A stretch of 64,000 nucleotides of DNA from Gordius sp. MW1 (GCA_964036665.1 OZ038527.1:15035835-15099834); one strand, 5' to 3'; shown: positions 22,459 through 36,900, counted from the stretch's first letter. Numbers and translations: made by a program. The notes: generated by a model not told the origin, from the letters alone.

Positions 22459-23951
22459 ATTGCTATGCAATTTATGGGCTCGTTTTTTGGTTGTCCGTCC
22501 GTTGTCCGTTGTCCGTTACCCTCCCTATCTATTTGCATTGGGTATATTAGGTTATCGATTTTTTAAATTAATGCATGAGAAAGAGGTGCCCCACCCCTCA
22601 TCTCTATCTCCCTCGGTGTGTTATATATAAGATTTGTTAAATTATCTATTATATAATAAACATAGATAAAAGTTGTTTACTTTTAATGCTATGCAATTTA
22701 ACTAGTTATATAATAAACATAAATAAAAGTTGTTTACTTTTTAATTGCTATGCAATTTAACTAGTTTTGGGGTTAGAATCCCGGAGTTTTTTTGACTCTT
22801 ATGTTTGTTCTTGTTACTATCATTGATAATAAGAATTTTTGGCCGTCCGCTGGCTGCTGACCAATGTTATATAATAAACATAAATAAAAGTTGTTTACTT
22901 TTAATTGCTATGCAATTTAACTAGTTTTTGGGTTAGAATCCCGGGTTTTTTTGACTCTTATGATTGTTCTTGTTACTATCATTGATAATAAGACTTTTTG
23001 GCCGTCCGTTGGCTGCTGACCACTGAAAAAAATGACCATTGGCCAAAATGTGAATCCGAGTTTATTTTTTCGTTTTTTTTGACTATTATGATTGTTCCTG
23101 TAACTACCATTGCTATTATGACTTTTTGGCCGTCCGCTGGCTCCTGACCGATGGAAAAAATGACCATTGGCCAAAATGTGAATCGAAAATATTTTTTTAG
23201 TTTTTTTTTGACTATTATGATTGTTCCTGTTCCTACCATTGCTATTATCACTTTTTGGCCGTCCGCTGGCTGCTGACCAATGGAATAAAATGACCATTGG
23301 CCAAAATGTGATTCGAAAACTTTTTTTTCGTTTTTTTTGACTATTATGAATTTATATCCACTTTTACCGTGTCCTGGCTGCTGACCAATGGAAAAAAATG
23401 ACCAATGGCCAAAATGTGATTTGAAAATTTTTTTTTCGTTTTTTTTTACTCTTATGAATTTATATTCACTTTTACCGTGTCCTGGCTGCTGACCAATGGA
23501 AAAAAATGACCATTGGCCAAAGTGAGCATCAAAATTTTTTTTTCCATTTTTTTGGCTATCATTGACTTATAGAGTATCTGTTGGTACTGACCAATAGAGA
23601 AAAAGTGACCATTGGCCAAATTTTTGATTTTTTTAATTAAAAATTGTTCAAATTCAACAAAACATTTCTCCCAACAATTCTGCAAATTCTTAACATTGTG
23701 TTGTTTTATAATATAATGTTTGTTAGACCCATAATCAATAAAAACTAATGTAATACGCAACAAGATGCAAACACTAAATCTAACCCTAATCCTTGCCTAT
23801 ATTACATTTTGCCTATATCATTTTGCCTATAATGGAAAATTTGTATAAATAATTAATTAATCATTAGGCTTTTAATACCCCCCTATAGGCATTCTCGCCC
23901 CTTCCCACCTTTCTCGCCCATAAATTGCATAGCAAATATGATACATTTATA
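22459..23951 (+). mobile_element. HINE-like element A2, 3'-truncated (copy 2)
   Basis: Same as 9849-11400, but shorter near the 5' end: one AATTAATGCAT...CCCACCCC block present in copy 1 is missing. Confidence 0.7.
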
Positions 23952-25041
23952 TTAATTGCTATGCAATTGATATTAGTTCTAACAAACTTATTAGGCCTCG
24001 TCATGAAAGAACACTAAAGAGGAACAAAAGCTATGCATGATTCTCGGAATTTAAAAAACAATTTGTAATTAGAAATATACGCTTGGTGCGCGGGGAGGTG
24101 TTAAAAAGACTTTTTATATAAGATAATTAACGAGTATGGTTTAATGTCACCGATTGGCGTTCCAAGTGGAGTTAATGAGGAAAGAGGAATTTCTTTGTAA
24201 GGGATAAGATGCTGGCTGCTGATGAATGTCGTAGAGATCAAATTTAGGTTGAGCGGAAAGAGCGTCTCGAGAGTTCGATACGCCCGTGGTCAGATTACCT
24301 TAAGGTTAAATTATTCCTAGGGGTTTAATACCTAGGCAAAACAGCAGTGGCCATAATGGGATGTCTTGCTGAATACCGTCAGCAGAGTTTATGATATATA
24401 TTCTTTAAATTGTAAAATGGAAACAATTTAACATGCATTAAGAAAGGCTATATCAATTTAGGCAACTATTGAGAAATTTCGGGCGGTAATCCATTCCAAG
24501 TGCGTTTGAAGCTATTTCGCCTCCTCCAGACTTGAATTGCGCTATAGCGCGGATTTCCACAGCTTGGTTTTTGATCCGCATATTTTACATTTAGCGCTTA
24601 GTCTGCCAAGAATATAGTCCAAACCTGTTCGGTGTATCAGAGGTCATATTTGTTTAAACATTTTTACCCTAACCCGCCCCGGTCTAATTTTTTAACTAAA
24701 TTTCCCGCCCGGGCCCGATTTCTAAGTGACTGCCCGTCCATTACCGAATCGTAAAAGCTGCCCGAACAGCCCAGCCCGATTTGATGATTTTTTTTAATTT
24801 TCTGACAGAATTTTCGTTATACTTTACAAGAATTTTAAATCTAATTCTCGATTTTTTCTTGTAAATAACTACCATTAATAAATATCATTCAATTAATTAA
24901 AAAAAATGTATAAAATAATACATAAAAAAATTATATACTACGCCTGTGGATTTCGAATCGAATATTTTAAGTATTCGATTCGTATTCGAGACTTTTATTT
25001 AAAAAAATATTCGATTCGAAATTCGTCGAATATTAAAAAAA

Positions 25042-27192
25042 CTCGGGCCTTCGGCCCTCGTGGGAAGGGGGAGAAGGGAAGGGGAGTAGGGGAAGGGAAG
25101 AGGGGAAGGGGGAACTCTTCTATACTCCGTATAAACGTAGCATATTTGCTATGCAATTTATGGGCGAGAAAGGTGGGAAGGGGCGAGAATGCCTATAGGG
25201 GGTATTAGATGCAAAATAATTAGTTAATTAGTTATAGGCCCTTGTAGGGGAGGACATAGGGTAATTATCAATGTTAACCAATTCAAAAACGAAAAAAAAT
25301 TTCGATTTATTTGGCCAATGGTCATTTTTTTATTGGTCAGTAGCCAGCGGACGGTCAAAAATTCATATTATCATTGGTATTAACATGAACAAATATTAAT
25401 TTAATTTAAAAAAATTAAAAAAAAAATTTTTCCCCTCCCTGACTTGAACCCCACACCTCCAGTTCACAAGCCGGCGCTATAACCACTATACCATGGTGGC
25501 TTTAAAATAGTTGAAGTTATTATGTTATTTATATAGATAATGAAATAATAAAGTTGTGTTTTATGTTTAGAAAATCAATATATTTCGTCGGTCAGTAGCC
25601 AGCGGACGGTCAAAAAGTCATATTATCAATGGTATTAACAAAAACAAAATATTAATTTAATGTAAAAAAAAATTAAAAAAAAAAGTTTTTTTTTAGTTTT
25701 AAAAAAGGGCTAAATTCTTAAACTACCAGCCCGATTCGCTCGAAACTTTACCCGTAGGTGCCCAGGGCGGCCGGGGGTAAAATAATCTTTTCAGATTCCT
25801 AAAATACCTTTTCATTTTAAAAATATCGGACATTTCCCTGCCACACGTGCGGTGTAATATCTATGACACGTATAAAAATTTTACTAATTATATAAACTTA
25901 CGCGCGCCATCTAATAAAGTACAATTCGTGTTTGAGTTTAATAGTAGATTCAATTTAATTAGAAATAACGGGCTATGATTATACCTTTGAAGGAGGTTTC
26001 GAATTTTGTGTTAGTTTCTATCGATATATTTTATCGTAAATTAGAATCTAATACCTATATTATTTTTTTAAATATTATAGGTTTTCTATGAAATCACAAT
26101 CTAATTAAATGAAATATATTAACCCAATAAAAAAATATATAAGCATTTATAAGGTTAAAAATATATATTACATAGTTGGCTGTCAGTTAGACCATCTATA
26201 ATAAATTTTTAGGTTATATATAAAATTTGGCCAATGTTCATTTTTTTCATTGGTAAGCAGCCAGGACACGGTAAAAGTGGATATAAATTCATAAGTCAAA
26301 AAAAACGAAAAAAAAAATTTTCGAATCACATTTTGGCCAATGGTCATTTTTTCCATTGGTCAGCAGCCAGGACACGGTAAAAGTGGATATAAACTTATAA
26401 TAGTCAAAAAAAAACTAAAAAAAATTTTCGAATCACATTTTGGCCAATGGTCATTTTTTTCCATTGGTCAGCAGCCAGGACACGGTAAAAGTGGATATAA
26501 ATTCATAATAGTCAAAAAAAAACTAAAAAAAAATTTTCGAATTACATTTTGGCCAATGGTCATTTTTTTCCATTGGTCAGCAGCCAGGACACGGTAAAAG
26601 TGGATATAAATTCATAATAGTCAAAAAAAACGAAAAAAAAAATTTCGAATCACATTTTGGCCAATGGTAATTTTTTTCCATTGGTCAGCAGCCAACGGAC
26701 GGCCAAAAAGTCATAATAGCAATGGTAGTAACAGGAACAATCATAATAGTCAAAAAAAAACGAAAAAATAAACTCGGATTCACATTTTGGCCAATGGTCA
26801 TTTTTTCATTGGTCAGCAGCCAGCGGACGGCCAAAAAGTCTTATTATCAATGATAGTAACAAGAACAATCATAAGAGTCAAAAAAAACTCCGGGATTCTA
26901 ACCCCAAAACTAGTTAAATTGCATAACCAAAATTTAAATATAGATATACTTATGCATTAATTTAACGTAGCAATTAAAACCCGACCCCGCCCGAAAGCGA
27001 GGGAGATAGAGATGAGGGGTGGGGCACCTCTTGATAGAGATGAGGGGTGGGGCACCTCTTTCTCATGCATTAATTTAAAAAAGCGATAACCTAATATACC
27101 CAATGCAAATAGATAGGGAGGTAACGGACAACGGACAACGGACGGACGGACGGACGGACACCAAAAAACGAGCCCATAAATTGCATAGCAAT
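25042..27192 (-). mobile_element. HINE-like element A3 (copy 2)
   Basis: Same as 12492-14644, including the tRNA-like sequence. Confidence 0.7.
25433..25502 (-). ncRNA. Degenerate tRNA-like sequence (copy 2)
   Basis: Identical A and B boxes to 12884-12953; the stems do not pair well. Confidence 0.4.
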
Positions 27193-29345
27193 TAATAAGG
27201 ATTCGAATTCGATTCAAATATTTTTCAAGTTTCTTTAACTCTTAAATATCGAATTAAATTGATTTTAACAATTTAAAAATTTATTCAAAACGCAAAGGTT
27301 GAATATAAAAATATTAAAGGCGAAAAGGATAAAGTATCGATATTCCTAAAACAATGAAGAATTGTTTAGACAGTTTTCTATTTGATCCTAAACCTTTAAC
27401 TTATTTTCTTCTTCAGTAAATATAAAAATAACATTAAACATTAAATAGCGGTTAACCTAAAATGTTAGCAAAAATATTGGAAATTTTTTGGAAGTTGAAC
27501 CCCATATTACATGTAAAAAGCTATTTTCAATATATTTTGTGTACGCTTATAAAATTTAAATTTCGTGATCGGGGAAAATAACTAATTTGCGGAAAGACGA
27601 ACACAGCTTAATTATTTTCGTCTTGTTATATTAAAATAACTATAAAGTAAAATTCATTTTTCAAATACCTTTTTCAAGATTCGATTAGGATTTTCGAATC
27701 TCATCAGTTAAATATTCGATTCGAAATTTGGACCTAAGGATTCGAAATCGGTCCAAAATTTGAATCGAGTATTTCAAAGAGGCGTATAATATACTTTATA
27801 AATAAATCTCGGTAAGTCCTTGCCAGAATTTATTTTATGGTGCACGCCCGGACCTGCCCAAAAATCTAAATTTAGGGCAGGTGCAGGGCCGGCCCATGGG
27901 TCGTGCATTTTGGGGTTCTTAAATACCACCATCTCAGTTATTAATTTATAGTGGGGCGAAAAAATAAAAGGCTACATTTAGGGCACTAGACCTTTTTCTT
28001 AAGTTAATGAGGTTGGTGGGAGTGCACAAGAAAAGTCTAAAGTGGTCTAGATGAGATAGTTCTATAATGTGCGCTGCGCGTAGGCTGTTGAGTCCTGCCT
28101 GTGTCAAAGAGCGCTGAAAATATTAATTGTTGTAGGAACTTCTATGGTTTAGCGGAGAAATCTTGAAGGACTTGATGAATTGGATTGGTTAAAAGTAGGT
28201 TAGGCAAGTGAGCGTTTAGCAATTAGTGATTTTAGCGCATAGTTGTTGTCAGGCGATGTTTTATTATTTACCTTAAACTTAAGAGGTGATAGAGTTTGTA
28301 TGTGGTTATAGCGATGGGTCACCTATATTTTGCCAATTTGTTACACGGGTTTTTATACTTACCCTTTACATCGACCCATTCACCTAAATAGTCATGATTG
28401 TATTAGGGAGACCGTAAGGCACATATGCCAGGTTGTTAAGAGATTTTGTTTTATCATTTATTGACGAATGAGTTTTGATCATTTAAAAAAAATGTAAAAT
28501 GGAATTAAAGAATATAAGAATCTCATAGGATAGGATTAGTTGAAGATACTAGCTGTGAGATTGAATTCATTGGAATGGAATATGTAGGAGAATTATATAG
28601 CATAAAGCTAGAACTTTAGCTAATATCTTTTATCCTTAAAACTTTCGTTATATTTAGCCAATAAAATGTTTTTTTAATAAATGCATTCTTTAAATTTTAT
28701 ATACAGAAAGGAAAAATGCATTTATATATTCTAAACAATTCACAATAGTGTTAAAATATAACCGTTTAGAATTTATATTTCAGGTTTGTCTAAAAATCTT
28801 TTATGTTACTATTTATCTAAAATGAACAAACCGTGATCGAGGTGATTTAGATTTCAGCTTTACCATACCCAAATAACTTTTAAAGTAATTTGAGAAGGTC
28901 ACATTAATTGTCACAAAAATTTACCTACCATAAGCGTGACATCAAATCACGGCTTAGTCGTCACTTACCTAGCCAAAAAATTTTTGTTATCAGACAAGTG
29001 CATCACTTCCTAGATACATAAGCAGTCCTTGTAGGGTATTAACCCTAAGGCGCTAAAAAATCACACTATTACAAATTGTCTAAATGAATGAGACATGTTA
29101 AAGTATGCCTTTAAATGTACACATTACTAATTATATAAATATTCCATGATCTTATATAAAATCTTGTTTTAACAAAGTCATACTTCAAAATGCTTTATTT
29201 GTAAAAAAATAGGCTTTGTCTTTATCGTCAAAAATCGATAACGAAGTTCACAACTTGTACATGTTTAGAATTTTGAGTAAAATTCGATTGATAAAAATAA
29301 CGACACAATCGTTGTCAAACTTGGAAACGCCGTTAAAAATTCAAT

Positions 29346-30300
29346 AAAAAAATACTGTGAACTTGAACTAGTTAGTTTTTTTAAGATTGAACTTAAACTA
29401 GTTATTTTTTTCAAATTCTGAACTTAAACTTGAACTATACAATATAATTGAGCTAGTTCATCACAAATATATTATTTAAAATAAATTTATAAGAGGAGTT
29501 ATTGTTTGTATATGCATCAACAATTTGACGTGCATTGTCTTCGCGGTAATCATACAGACATATAGTAACCGCGCATTTTTGATTTTAAAAACACAAAAAA
29601 GTTCTTGCTTGTTTTATTGTCAGCACTTAGTAAGATTTAGCTAATTAATGTGATTTATAAAAGCCTGTAATTTTTGCTCTGAAGTAGGTATAGGAACGAG
29701 TATAGAGGTGCATACTCACAATGGTTTAGATTTCTTAGATATAAGACGTGATAATTCTAATAAAGAATTAATTGAAGACTATATTAAACTCAATAATACC
29801 TCATTTGATATATTTGATGAATTTCCAAATCTAAAACATATTTTTATCAAATATTAGGCTTGTCTCCCATCTAGTGCTCCAGTTGAAAGACTTTTTAGTT
29901 TGGGAAAACTTATATTTGGAGATAAGCGTTCTTATTTATTAAATGATAATTTTGAAAACAATATTTTATTAAAGCCCAATTCACATCTACTTTTACATGA
30001 TTTTTATTATAAATTATAATTGTATATTGTTTTTAATAAAGATTTTAAACATTGTATAGTTGATGCTTTTGTCATATATGAATATTTCCTTAAATTAGAT
30101 TTTCAAATATATAATTAATGAACTATAAAATTTATTTAAAATTGGATAGGATTCAAAAAAAAAAGATTTTATTCAGGAATCATTTCCTAAAACCCCTTGG
30201 ATTTGATTTAAACTTTATCATATTTAAAAAAATGAACTGAACTTTGAACTGAACTAGTTATTTTTGTAAAATTGAACTATTAACTTGAACTAACAGCTCT
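29346..30300 (+). mobile_element. hAT relic, left end missing (copy 3)
   Basis: Corresponds to 4227-5180; transposase remnant at 29696-30019. The left end is removed by the unit boundary. Confidence 0.85.
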
Positions 30301-30737
30301 AATGACATACTATTTTTTATTATTCTTAAGGCTTGTAAGGGTGGGGCAAAAAGTCAATGAATTGCGCAGTTCCAGATTTTGACGTTTTAAGGATATCGGC
30401 AGAAGCGAGAGGGTCCTTGTTTTAGTGAGATAGCGAGTACACCGGAATGAAATCATATGCCAAACAAAATCCATGTTCTTAAAAAGCTAGCGTTTGACCA
30501 TCAGATCTTTTGCTCGCATAAACCTCTTTGTTCATAGACTGTGGGTTTGAGGATAGAAAGGAAATTATCCTTGTTCAAAGATCTGTGGGTTTAAACATAG
30601 AAGAAAAACCATTTGTTAAAATAGTGATGGTCAGCTTGCTTACAGCAGTACGGGGTAGGTAACGAGCATAATTGCAATTGCAGGGGAGTTCATTAGGTTT
30701 TTTATTATTATTACGCGTTAACAAGTGGCGGCAATTA

Positions 30738-30990
30738 CAGCGTTTACCTAAACTTTTGCACTTCGTATTCCTCTCCTGCACACTAGTAGGAGAGAAAAGG
30801 GGCGTTTAACATGAATCGCTCATTCCTTCTCTCGCCTTCGCATGTAACACACTCCTTCCCCAACCTTACATGTTATTTTGCAACTCATACACCATATTTG
30901 CAATTTTTTATAAATTGGTCGTTTTTTGTATAAATTAGTGAATTTTTTTCAATTTTTTCTAGTACAGTTTAAATTAATTAAACTTTAAAT
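30738..30990. repeat. Left arm of the long inverted repeat (copy 3)
   Basis: Same arm as at 5618-5870. Its partner falls in the assembly gap. Confidence 0.75.
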
Positions 30991-30992
30991 TA

Positions 30993-31686
30993 ATTGCTAT
31001 GCAATTTATGGGCTCGTTTTTTGTTGTCCGTCCGTTGTCTGTCCGTCCGTTACCCTCCCTATCTATTTGCATTGGGTATATTAGGTTATCGCTTTTTTAA
31101 ATTAATGCATGAGAAAGAGGTGCCCCACCCCTCATCTCTATCTCCCTCGCTGTGTTATTTTTAATTGCTATGCATAAGAGGTGCCCCACCCCTCATCTCT
31201 ATCTCCGGTGTGTTATATATAAGATTTGTTAAATTATCTATTATATAAACATAAATAAAAGTTGGTTACTTTTAATTGCTATGCAATTTAACTAGTTATA
31301 TAATAACATAAATAAAAGTTGTTTACTTTTATTTGCTATGCAATTTAACTAGTTTTTGTTATATAATAAACATAGATAAAAGTTGTTTACTTTTAATGCT
31401 ATGCAATTTAACTAATTATATAATAAACATAAATAAAAGTTGTTTACTTTTAATTGCTATGCAATTTAACTAGTTTTGGGGTTAGAATCCCGGAGTTTTT
31501 TTTTGACTCTTATGATTGTTCTTGTTACTATCATTGATAATAAGAATTTTTGGCCGTCCGCTGGCTGCTGACCAATGAAAAAAATGACCATTGGCCAAAA
31601 TGTGAATCGAAATTATTTTTTCGTTTTTTTTGACTATTATGATTGTTCCTGTTTCTACCATTGCTATTATGACTTTTTGGCCGTCC
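30993..31686 (+). mobile_element. HINE-like element A1, cut by the gap (copy 3)
   Basis: The 5' end, minisatellite 1 and the start of minisatellite 2 are present. The sequence runs into the N gap within a minisatellite unit, which is a typical place for an assembly to break. Confidence 0.7.
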
Positions 31687-31886
31687 NNNNNNNNNNNNNN
31701 NNNNNNNNNNNNNNNNNNNNNNNNNNNNNNNNNNNNNNNNNNNNNNNNNNNNNNNNNNNNNNNNNNNNNNNNNNNNNNNNNNNNNNNNNNNNNNNNNNNN
31801 NNNNNNNNNNNNNNNNNNNNNNNNNNNNNNNNNNNNNNNNNNNNNNNNNNNNNNNNNNNNNNNNNNNNNNNNNNNNNNNNNNNNNN
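31687..31886. other. Assembly gap (200 N)
   Basis: A run of exactly 200 N. Comparison with copy 2 implies about 5.66 kb of missing repeat sequence, so the N length looks like a placeholder and not a measurement. Confidence 0.98.
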
Positions 31887-32026
31887 TTTCTGACAGAATT
31901 TTCGTTATACTTTACAAGAATTTTAAATCTAATTCTCGATTTTTTCTTGTAAATAACTACCATTAATAAATATCATTCAATTAATTAAAAAAAATGTATA
32001 AAATAATACATAAAAAAATTATATAC

Positions 32027-34876
32027 TACGCCTGTGGATTTCGAATCGAATATTTTAAGTATTCGATTCGTATTCGAGACTTTTATTTAAAAAAATATTC
32101 GATTCGAAATTCGTCGAATATTAAAAAAACTCGGGCCTTCGGCCCTCGTGGGAAGGGGGAGAAGGGAAGGGGAGTAGGGGAAGGGAAGAGGGGAAGGGGG
32201 AACTCTTCTATACTCCGTATAAACGTAGCATATTTGCTATGCAATTTATGGGCGAGAAAGGTGGGAAGGGGCGAGAATGCCTATAGGGGGTATTAGATGC
32301 AAAATAATTAGTTAATTAGTTATAGGCCCTTGTAGGGGAGGACATAGGGTAATTATCAATGTTAACCAATTCAAAAACGAAAAAAAATTTCGATTTATTT
32401 GGCCAATGGTCATTTTTTTATTGGTCAGTAGCCAGCGGACGGTCAAAAATTCATATTATCATTGGTATTAACATGAACAAATATTAATTTAATTTAAAAA
32501 AATTTAAAAAAAAATTTTTCCCCTCCCTGACTTGAACCCCACACCTCCAGTTCACAAGCCGGCGCTATAACCACTATACCATGGTGGCTTTAAAATAGTT
32601 GAAGTTATTATGTTATTTATATAGATAATGAAATAATAAAGTTGTGTTTTATGTTTAGAAAATCAATATATTTCGTCGGTCAGTAGCCAGCGGACGGTCA
32701 AAAAGTCATATTATCAATGGTATTAACAAAAACAAAATATTAATTTAATGTAAAAAAAAATTAAAAAAAAAAGTTTTTTTTTAGTTTTAAAAAAGGGCTA
32801 AATTCTTAAACTACCAGCCCGATTCGCTCGAAACTTTACCCGTAGGTGCCCAGGGCGGCCGGGGGTAAAATAATCTTTTCAGATTCCTAAAATACCTTTT
32901 CATTTTAAAAATATCGGACATTTCCCTGCCACACGTGCGGTGTAATATCTATGACACGTATAAAAATTTTACTAATTATATAAACTTACGCGCGCCATCT
33001 AATAAAGTACAATTCGTGTTTGAGTTTAATAGTAGATTCAATTTAATTAGAAATAACGGGCTATGATTATACCTTTGAAGGAGGTTTCGAATTTTGTGTT
33101 AGTTTCTATCGATATATTTTATCGTAAATTAGAATCTAATACCTATATTATTTTTTTAAATATTATAGGTTTTCTATGAAATCACAATCTAATTAAATGA
33201 AATATATTAACCCAATAAAAAAATATATAAGCATTTATAAGGTTAAAAATATATATTACATAGTTGGCTGTCAGTTAGACCATCTATAATAAATTTTTAG
33301 GTTATATATAAAATTTGGCCAATGTTCATTTTTTTCATTGGTAAGCAGCCAGGACACGGTAAAAGTGGATATAAATTCATAAGTCAAAAAAAACGAAAAA
33401 AAAAATTTTCGAATCACATTTTGGCCAATGGTCATTTTTTCCATTGGTCAGCAGCCAGGACACGGTAAAAGTGGATATAAACTTATAATAGTCAAAAAAA
33501 AACTAAAAAAAATTTTCGAATCACATTTTGGCCAATGGTCATTTTTTTCCATTGGTCAGCAGCCAGGACACGGTAAAAGTGGATATAAATTCATAATAGT
33601 CAAAAAAAACTAAAAAAAAATTTTCGAATTACATTTTGGCCAATGGTCATTTTTTTCCATTGGTCAGCAGCCAGGACACGGTAAAAGTGGATATAAATTC
33701 ATAATAGTCAAAAAAAACGAAAAAAAAAATTTCGAATCACATTTTGGCCAATGGTAATTTTTTTCCATTGGTCAGCAGCCAACGGACGGCCAAAAAGTCA
33801 TAATAGCAATGGTAGTAACAGGAACAATCATAATAGTCAAAAAAAAACGAAAAAATAAACTCGGATTCACATTTTGGCCAATGGTCATTTTTTCATTGGT
33901 CAGCAGCCAGCGGACGGCCAAAAAGTCTTATTATCAATGATAGTAACAAGAACAATCATAAGAGTCAAAAAAAACTCCGGGATTCTAACCCCAAAACTAG
34001 TTAAATTGCATAACCAAAATTTAAATATAGATATACTTATGCATTAATTTAACGTAGCAATTAAAACCCGACCCCGCCCGAAAGCGAGGGAGATAGAGAT
34101 GAGGGGTGGGGCACCTCTTGATAGAGATGAGGGGTGGGGCACCTCTTTCTCATGCATTAATTTAAAAAAGCGATAACCTAATATACCCAATGCAAATAGA
34201 TAGGGAGGTAACGGACAACAACGGACAACGGACGGACGGACGGACGGACACCAAAAAACGAGCCCATAAATTGCATAGCAATTAATAAGGATTCGAATTC
34301 GATTCAAATATTTTTCAAGTTTCTTTAACTCTTAAATATCGAATTAAATTGATTTTAACAATTTAAAAATTTATTCAAAACGCAAAGGTTGAATATAAAA
34401 ATATTAAAGGCGAAAAAGATAAAGTATCGATATTCCTAAAACAATGAAGAATTGTTTAGACAGTTTTCTATTTGATCCTAAACCTTTAACTTATTTTCTT
34501 CTTCAGTAAATATAAAAATAACATTAAACATTAAATAGCGGTTAACCTAAAATGTTAGCAAAAATATTGGAAATTTTTTGGAAGTTGAACCCCATATTAC
34601 ATGTAAAAAGCTATTTTCAATATATTTTGTGTACGCTTATAAAATTTAAATTTCGTGATCGGGGAAAATAACTAATTTGCGGAAAGACGAACACAGCTTA
34701 ATTATTTTCGTCTTGTTATATTAAAATAACTATAAAGTAAAATTCATTTTTCAAATACCTTTTTCAAGATTCGATTAGGATTTTCGAATCTCATCAGTTA
34801 AATATTCGATTCGAAATTTGGACCTAAGGATTCGAAATCGGTCCAAAATTTGAATCGAGTATTTCAAAGAGGCGTA
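32027..34876. mobile_element. hAT-like element with TTCGAATCG repeats, split by A3 (copy 3)
   Basis: Same as 12389-15238. Confidence 0.65.
32130..34282 (-). mobile_element. HINE-like element A3 (copy 3)
   Basis: Same as 12492-14644, with the tRNA-like sequence at about 32521-32588. Confidence 0.7.
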
Positions 34877-36437
34877 TAATATACTTTATAAATAAATCTC
34901 GGTAAGTCCTTGCCAGAATTTATTTTATGGTGCACGCCCGGACCTGCCCAAAAATCTAAATTTAGGGCAGGTGCAGGGCCGGCCCATGGGTCGTGCATTT
35001 TGGGGTTCTTAAATACCACCATCTCAGTTATTAATTTATAGTGGGGCGAAAAAATAAAAGGCTACATTTAGGGCACTAGACCTTTTTCTTAAGTTAATGA
35101 GGTTGGTGGGAGTGCACAAGAAAAGTCTAAAGTGGTCTAGATGAGATAATTCTATAATGTGCGCTGCGCGTAGGCTGTTGAGTCCTGCCTGTGTCAAAGA
35201 GCGCTGAAAATATTAATTGTTGTAGGAACTTCTATGGTTTAGCGGAGAAATCTTGAAGGACTTGATGAATTGGATTGGTTAAAAGTAGGTTAGGCAAGTG
35301 AGCGTTTAGCAATTAGTGATTTTAGCGCATAGTTGTTGTCAGGCGATGTTTTATTATTTACCTTAAACTTAAGAGGTGATAGAGTTTGTATGTGGTTATA
35401 GCGATGGGTCACCTATATTTTGCCAATTTGTTACACGGGTTTTTATACTTACCCTTTACATCGACCCATTCACCTAAATAGTCATGATTGTATTAGGGAG
35501 ACCGTAAGGCACATATGCCAGGTTGTTAAGAGATTTTGTTTTATCATTTATTGACGAATGAGTTTTGATCATTTAAAAAAAATGTAAAATGGAATTAAAG
35601 AATATAAGAATCTCATAGGATAGGATTAGTTGAAGATACTAGCTGTGAGATTGAATTCATTGGAATGGAATATGTAGGAGAATTATATAGCATAAAGCTA
35701 GAACTTTAGCTAATATCTTTTATCCTTAAAACTTTCGTTATATTTAGCCAATAAAATGTTTTTTTAATAAATGCATTCTTTAAATTTTATATACAGAAAG
35801 GAAAAATGCATTTATATATTCTAAACAATTCACAATAGTGTTAAAATATAACCGTTTAGAATTTATATTTCAGGTTTGTCTAAAAATCTATTATGTTACT
35901 ATTTATCTAAAATGAACAAACCGTGATCGAGGTGATTTAGATTTCAGCTTTACCATACCCAAATGACTTTTAAAGTAATTTGAGAAGGTCACATTAATTG
36001 TCACAAAAATTTACCTACCATAAGCGTGACATCAAATCACGGCTTAGTCGTCACTTACCTAGCCAAAAAATTTTTGTTATCAGACAAGTGCATCACTTCC
36101 TAGATACATAAGCAGTCCTTGTAGGGTATTAACCCTAAGGCGCTAAAAAATCACACTATTACAAATTGTCTAAATGAATGAGACATGTTAAAGTATGCCT
36201 TTAAATGTACACATTACTAATTATATAAATATTCCATGATCTTATATAAAATCTTGTTTTAACAAAGTCATACTTCAAAATGCTTTATTTGTAAAAAAAT
36301 AGGCTTTGTCTTTATCGTCAAAAATCGATAACGAAGTTCACAACTTGTACATGTTTAGAATTTTGAGTAAAATTCGATTGATAAAAATAACGACACAATC
36401 GTTGTCAAACTTGGAAACGCCGTTAAAAATTCAATAA

Positions 36438-36900
36438 CATTTAATAAACATTTTTAATTTGTTATGTGGCAACAAAGTAAAAATTTACTATGTAAAATTG
36501 TAAATCGATAAGACCTGTGATGGTAATTGATTTACAAGGAATATAATATAAAAATTGCTGTTGCTGAGACATAATAATTTGATACATAACATACAACTTT
36601 AAATCGGTATATCACATGAGAGATGAGTGGTGAGAACGTAAAAATATTACAGGGTTTTCCAGGAACGTCTATTATATTTCCTAAAGAGTGTTTTGTCCTA
36701 AAAATAGTGTAATTCCCCCATCGCTGATTTACAAATTCATCTCCCCTCATACAATTCTATTGGCGGAATTCGAGTATTTTCTGCGACAATATTAATCTTC
36801 GATTGGAATGTGATAGACATTTGAGGAAAAACCAGCAAATAGGTGACTAAATATGGCAAAACAACCGTCGGTGGCTACCTCATGGACGTTACAAGACATA
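36438..36900 (-). other. Likely 3' UTR of the SLC16-like gene
   Basis: Single-copy DNA between the stop codon and the right edge of the triplication. No AATAAA is visible on the minus strand inside it; the nearest is at 36289-36284, inside copy 3. The 3' end of the transcript may therefore lie in the repeat. Confidence 0.35.

Larger units (their letters stand above)
24939..27786. mobile_element. hAT-like element with TTCGAATCG repeats, split by A3 (copy 2)
   Basis: Same as 12389-15238, with the same 7-of-8 flanking octamers. Confidence 0.65.
16798..29345. repeat. Copy 2 of the ~12.55-kb tandem triplication
   Basis: Both junctions (near 16798 and 29346) join TTCAATAA to the interior of the hAT element through a short A-run. 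Compared with copy 1, this copy has 15 extra bases at 22314-22328, an extra short repeat block near 18624-18650, and lacks a ~65-bp block that copy 1 has at about 10005-10070. Confidence 0.93.
29346..36437. repeat. Copy 3 of the ~12.55-kb tandem triplication, interrupted by a gap
   Basis: This copy begins inside the hAT element like copy 2 and ends at TTCAATAA (36437). There it passes into single-copy DNA (CATTTAATAAAC), which is the original right flank. The middle is replaced by 200 N. Positions 31686 and 31887 correspond to 19139 and 24799 of copy 2, so about 5.66 kb of the unit is not assembled. Confidence 0.9.

Noticed and set aside
36532-36750. 72-codon minus-strand frame downstream of the SLC16-like gene
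   Set aside because: No recognisable motif; it lies in the probable 3' UTR.
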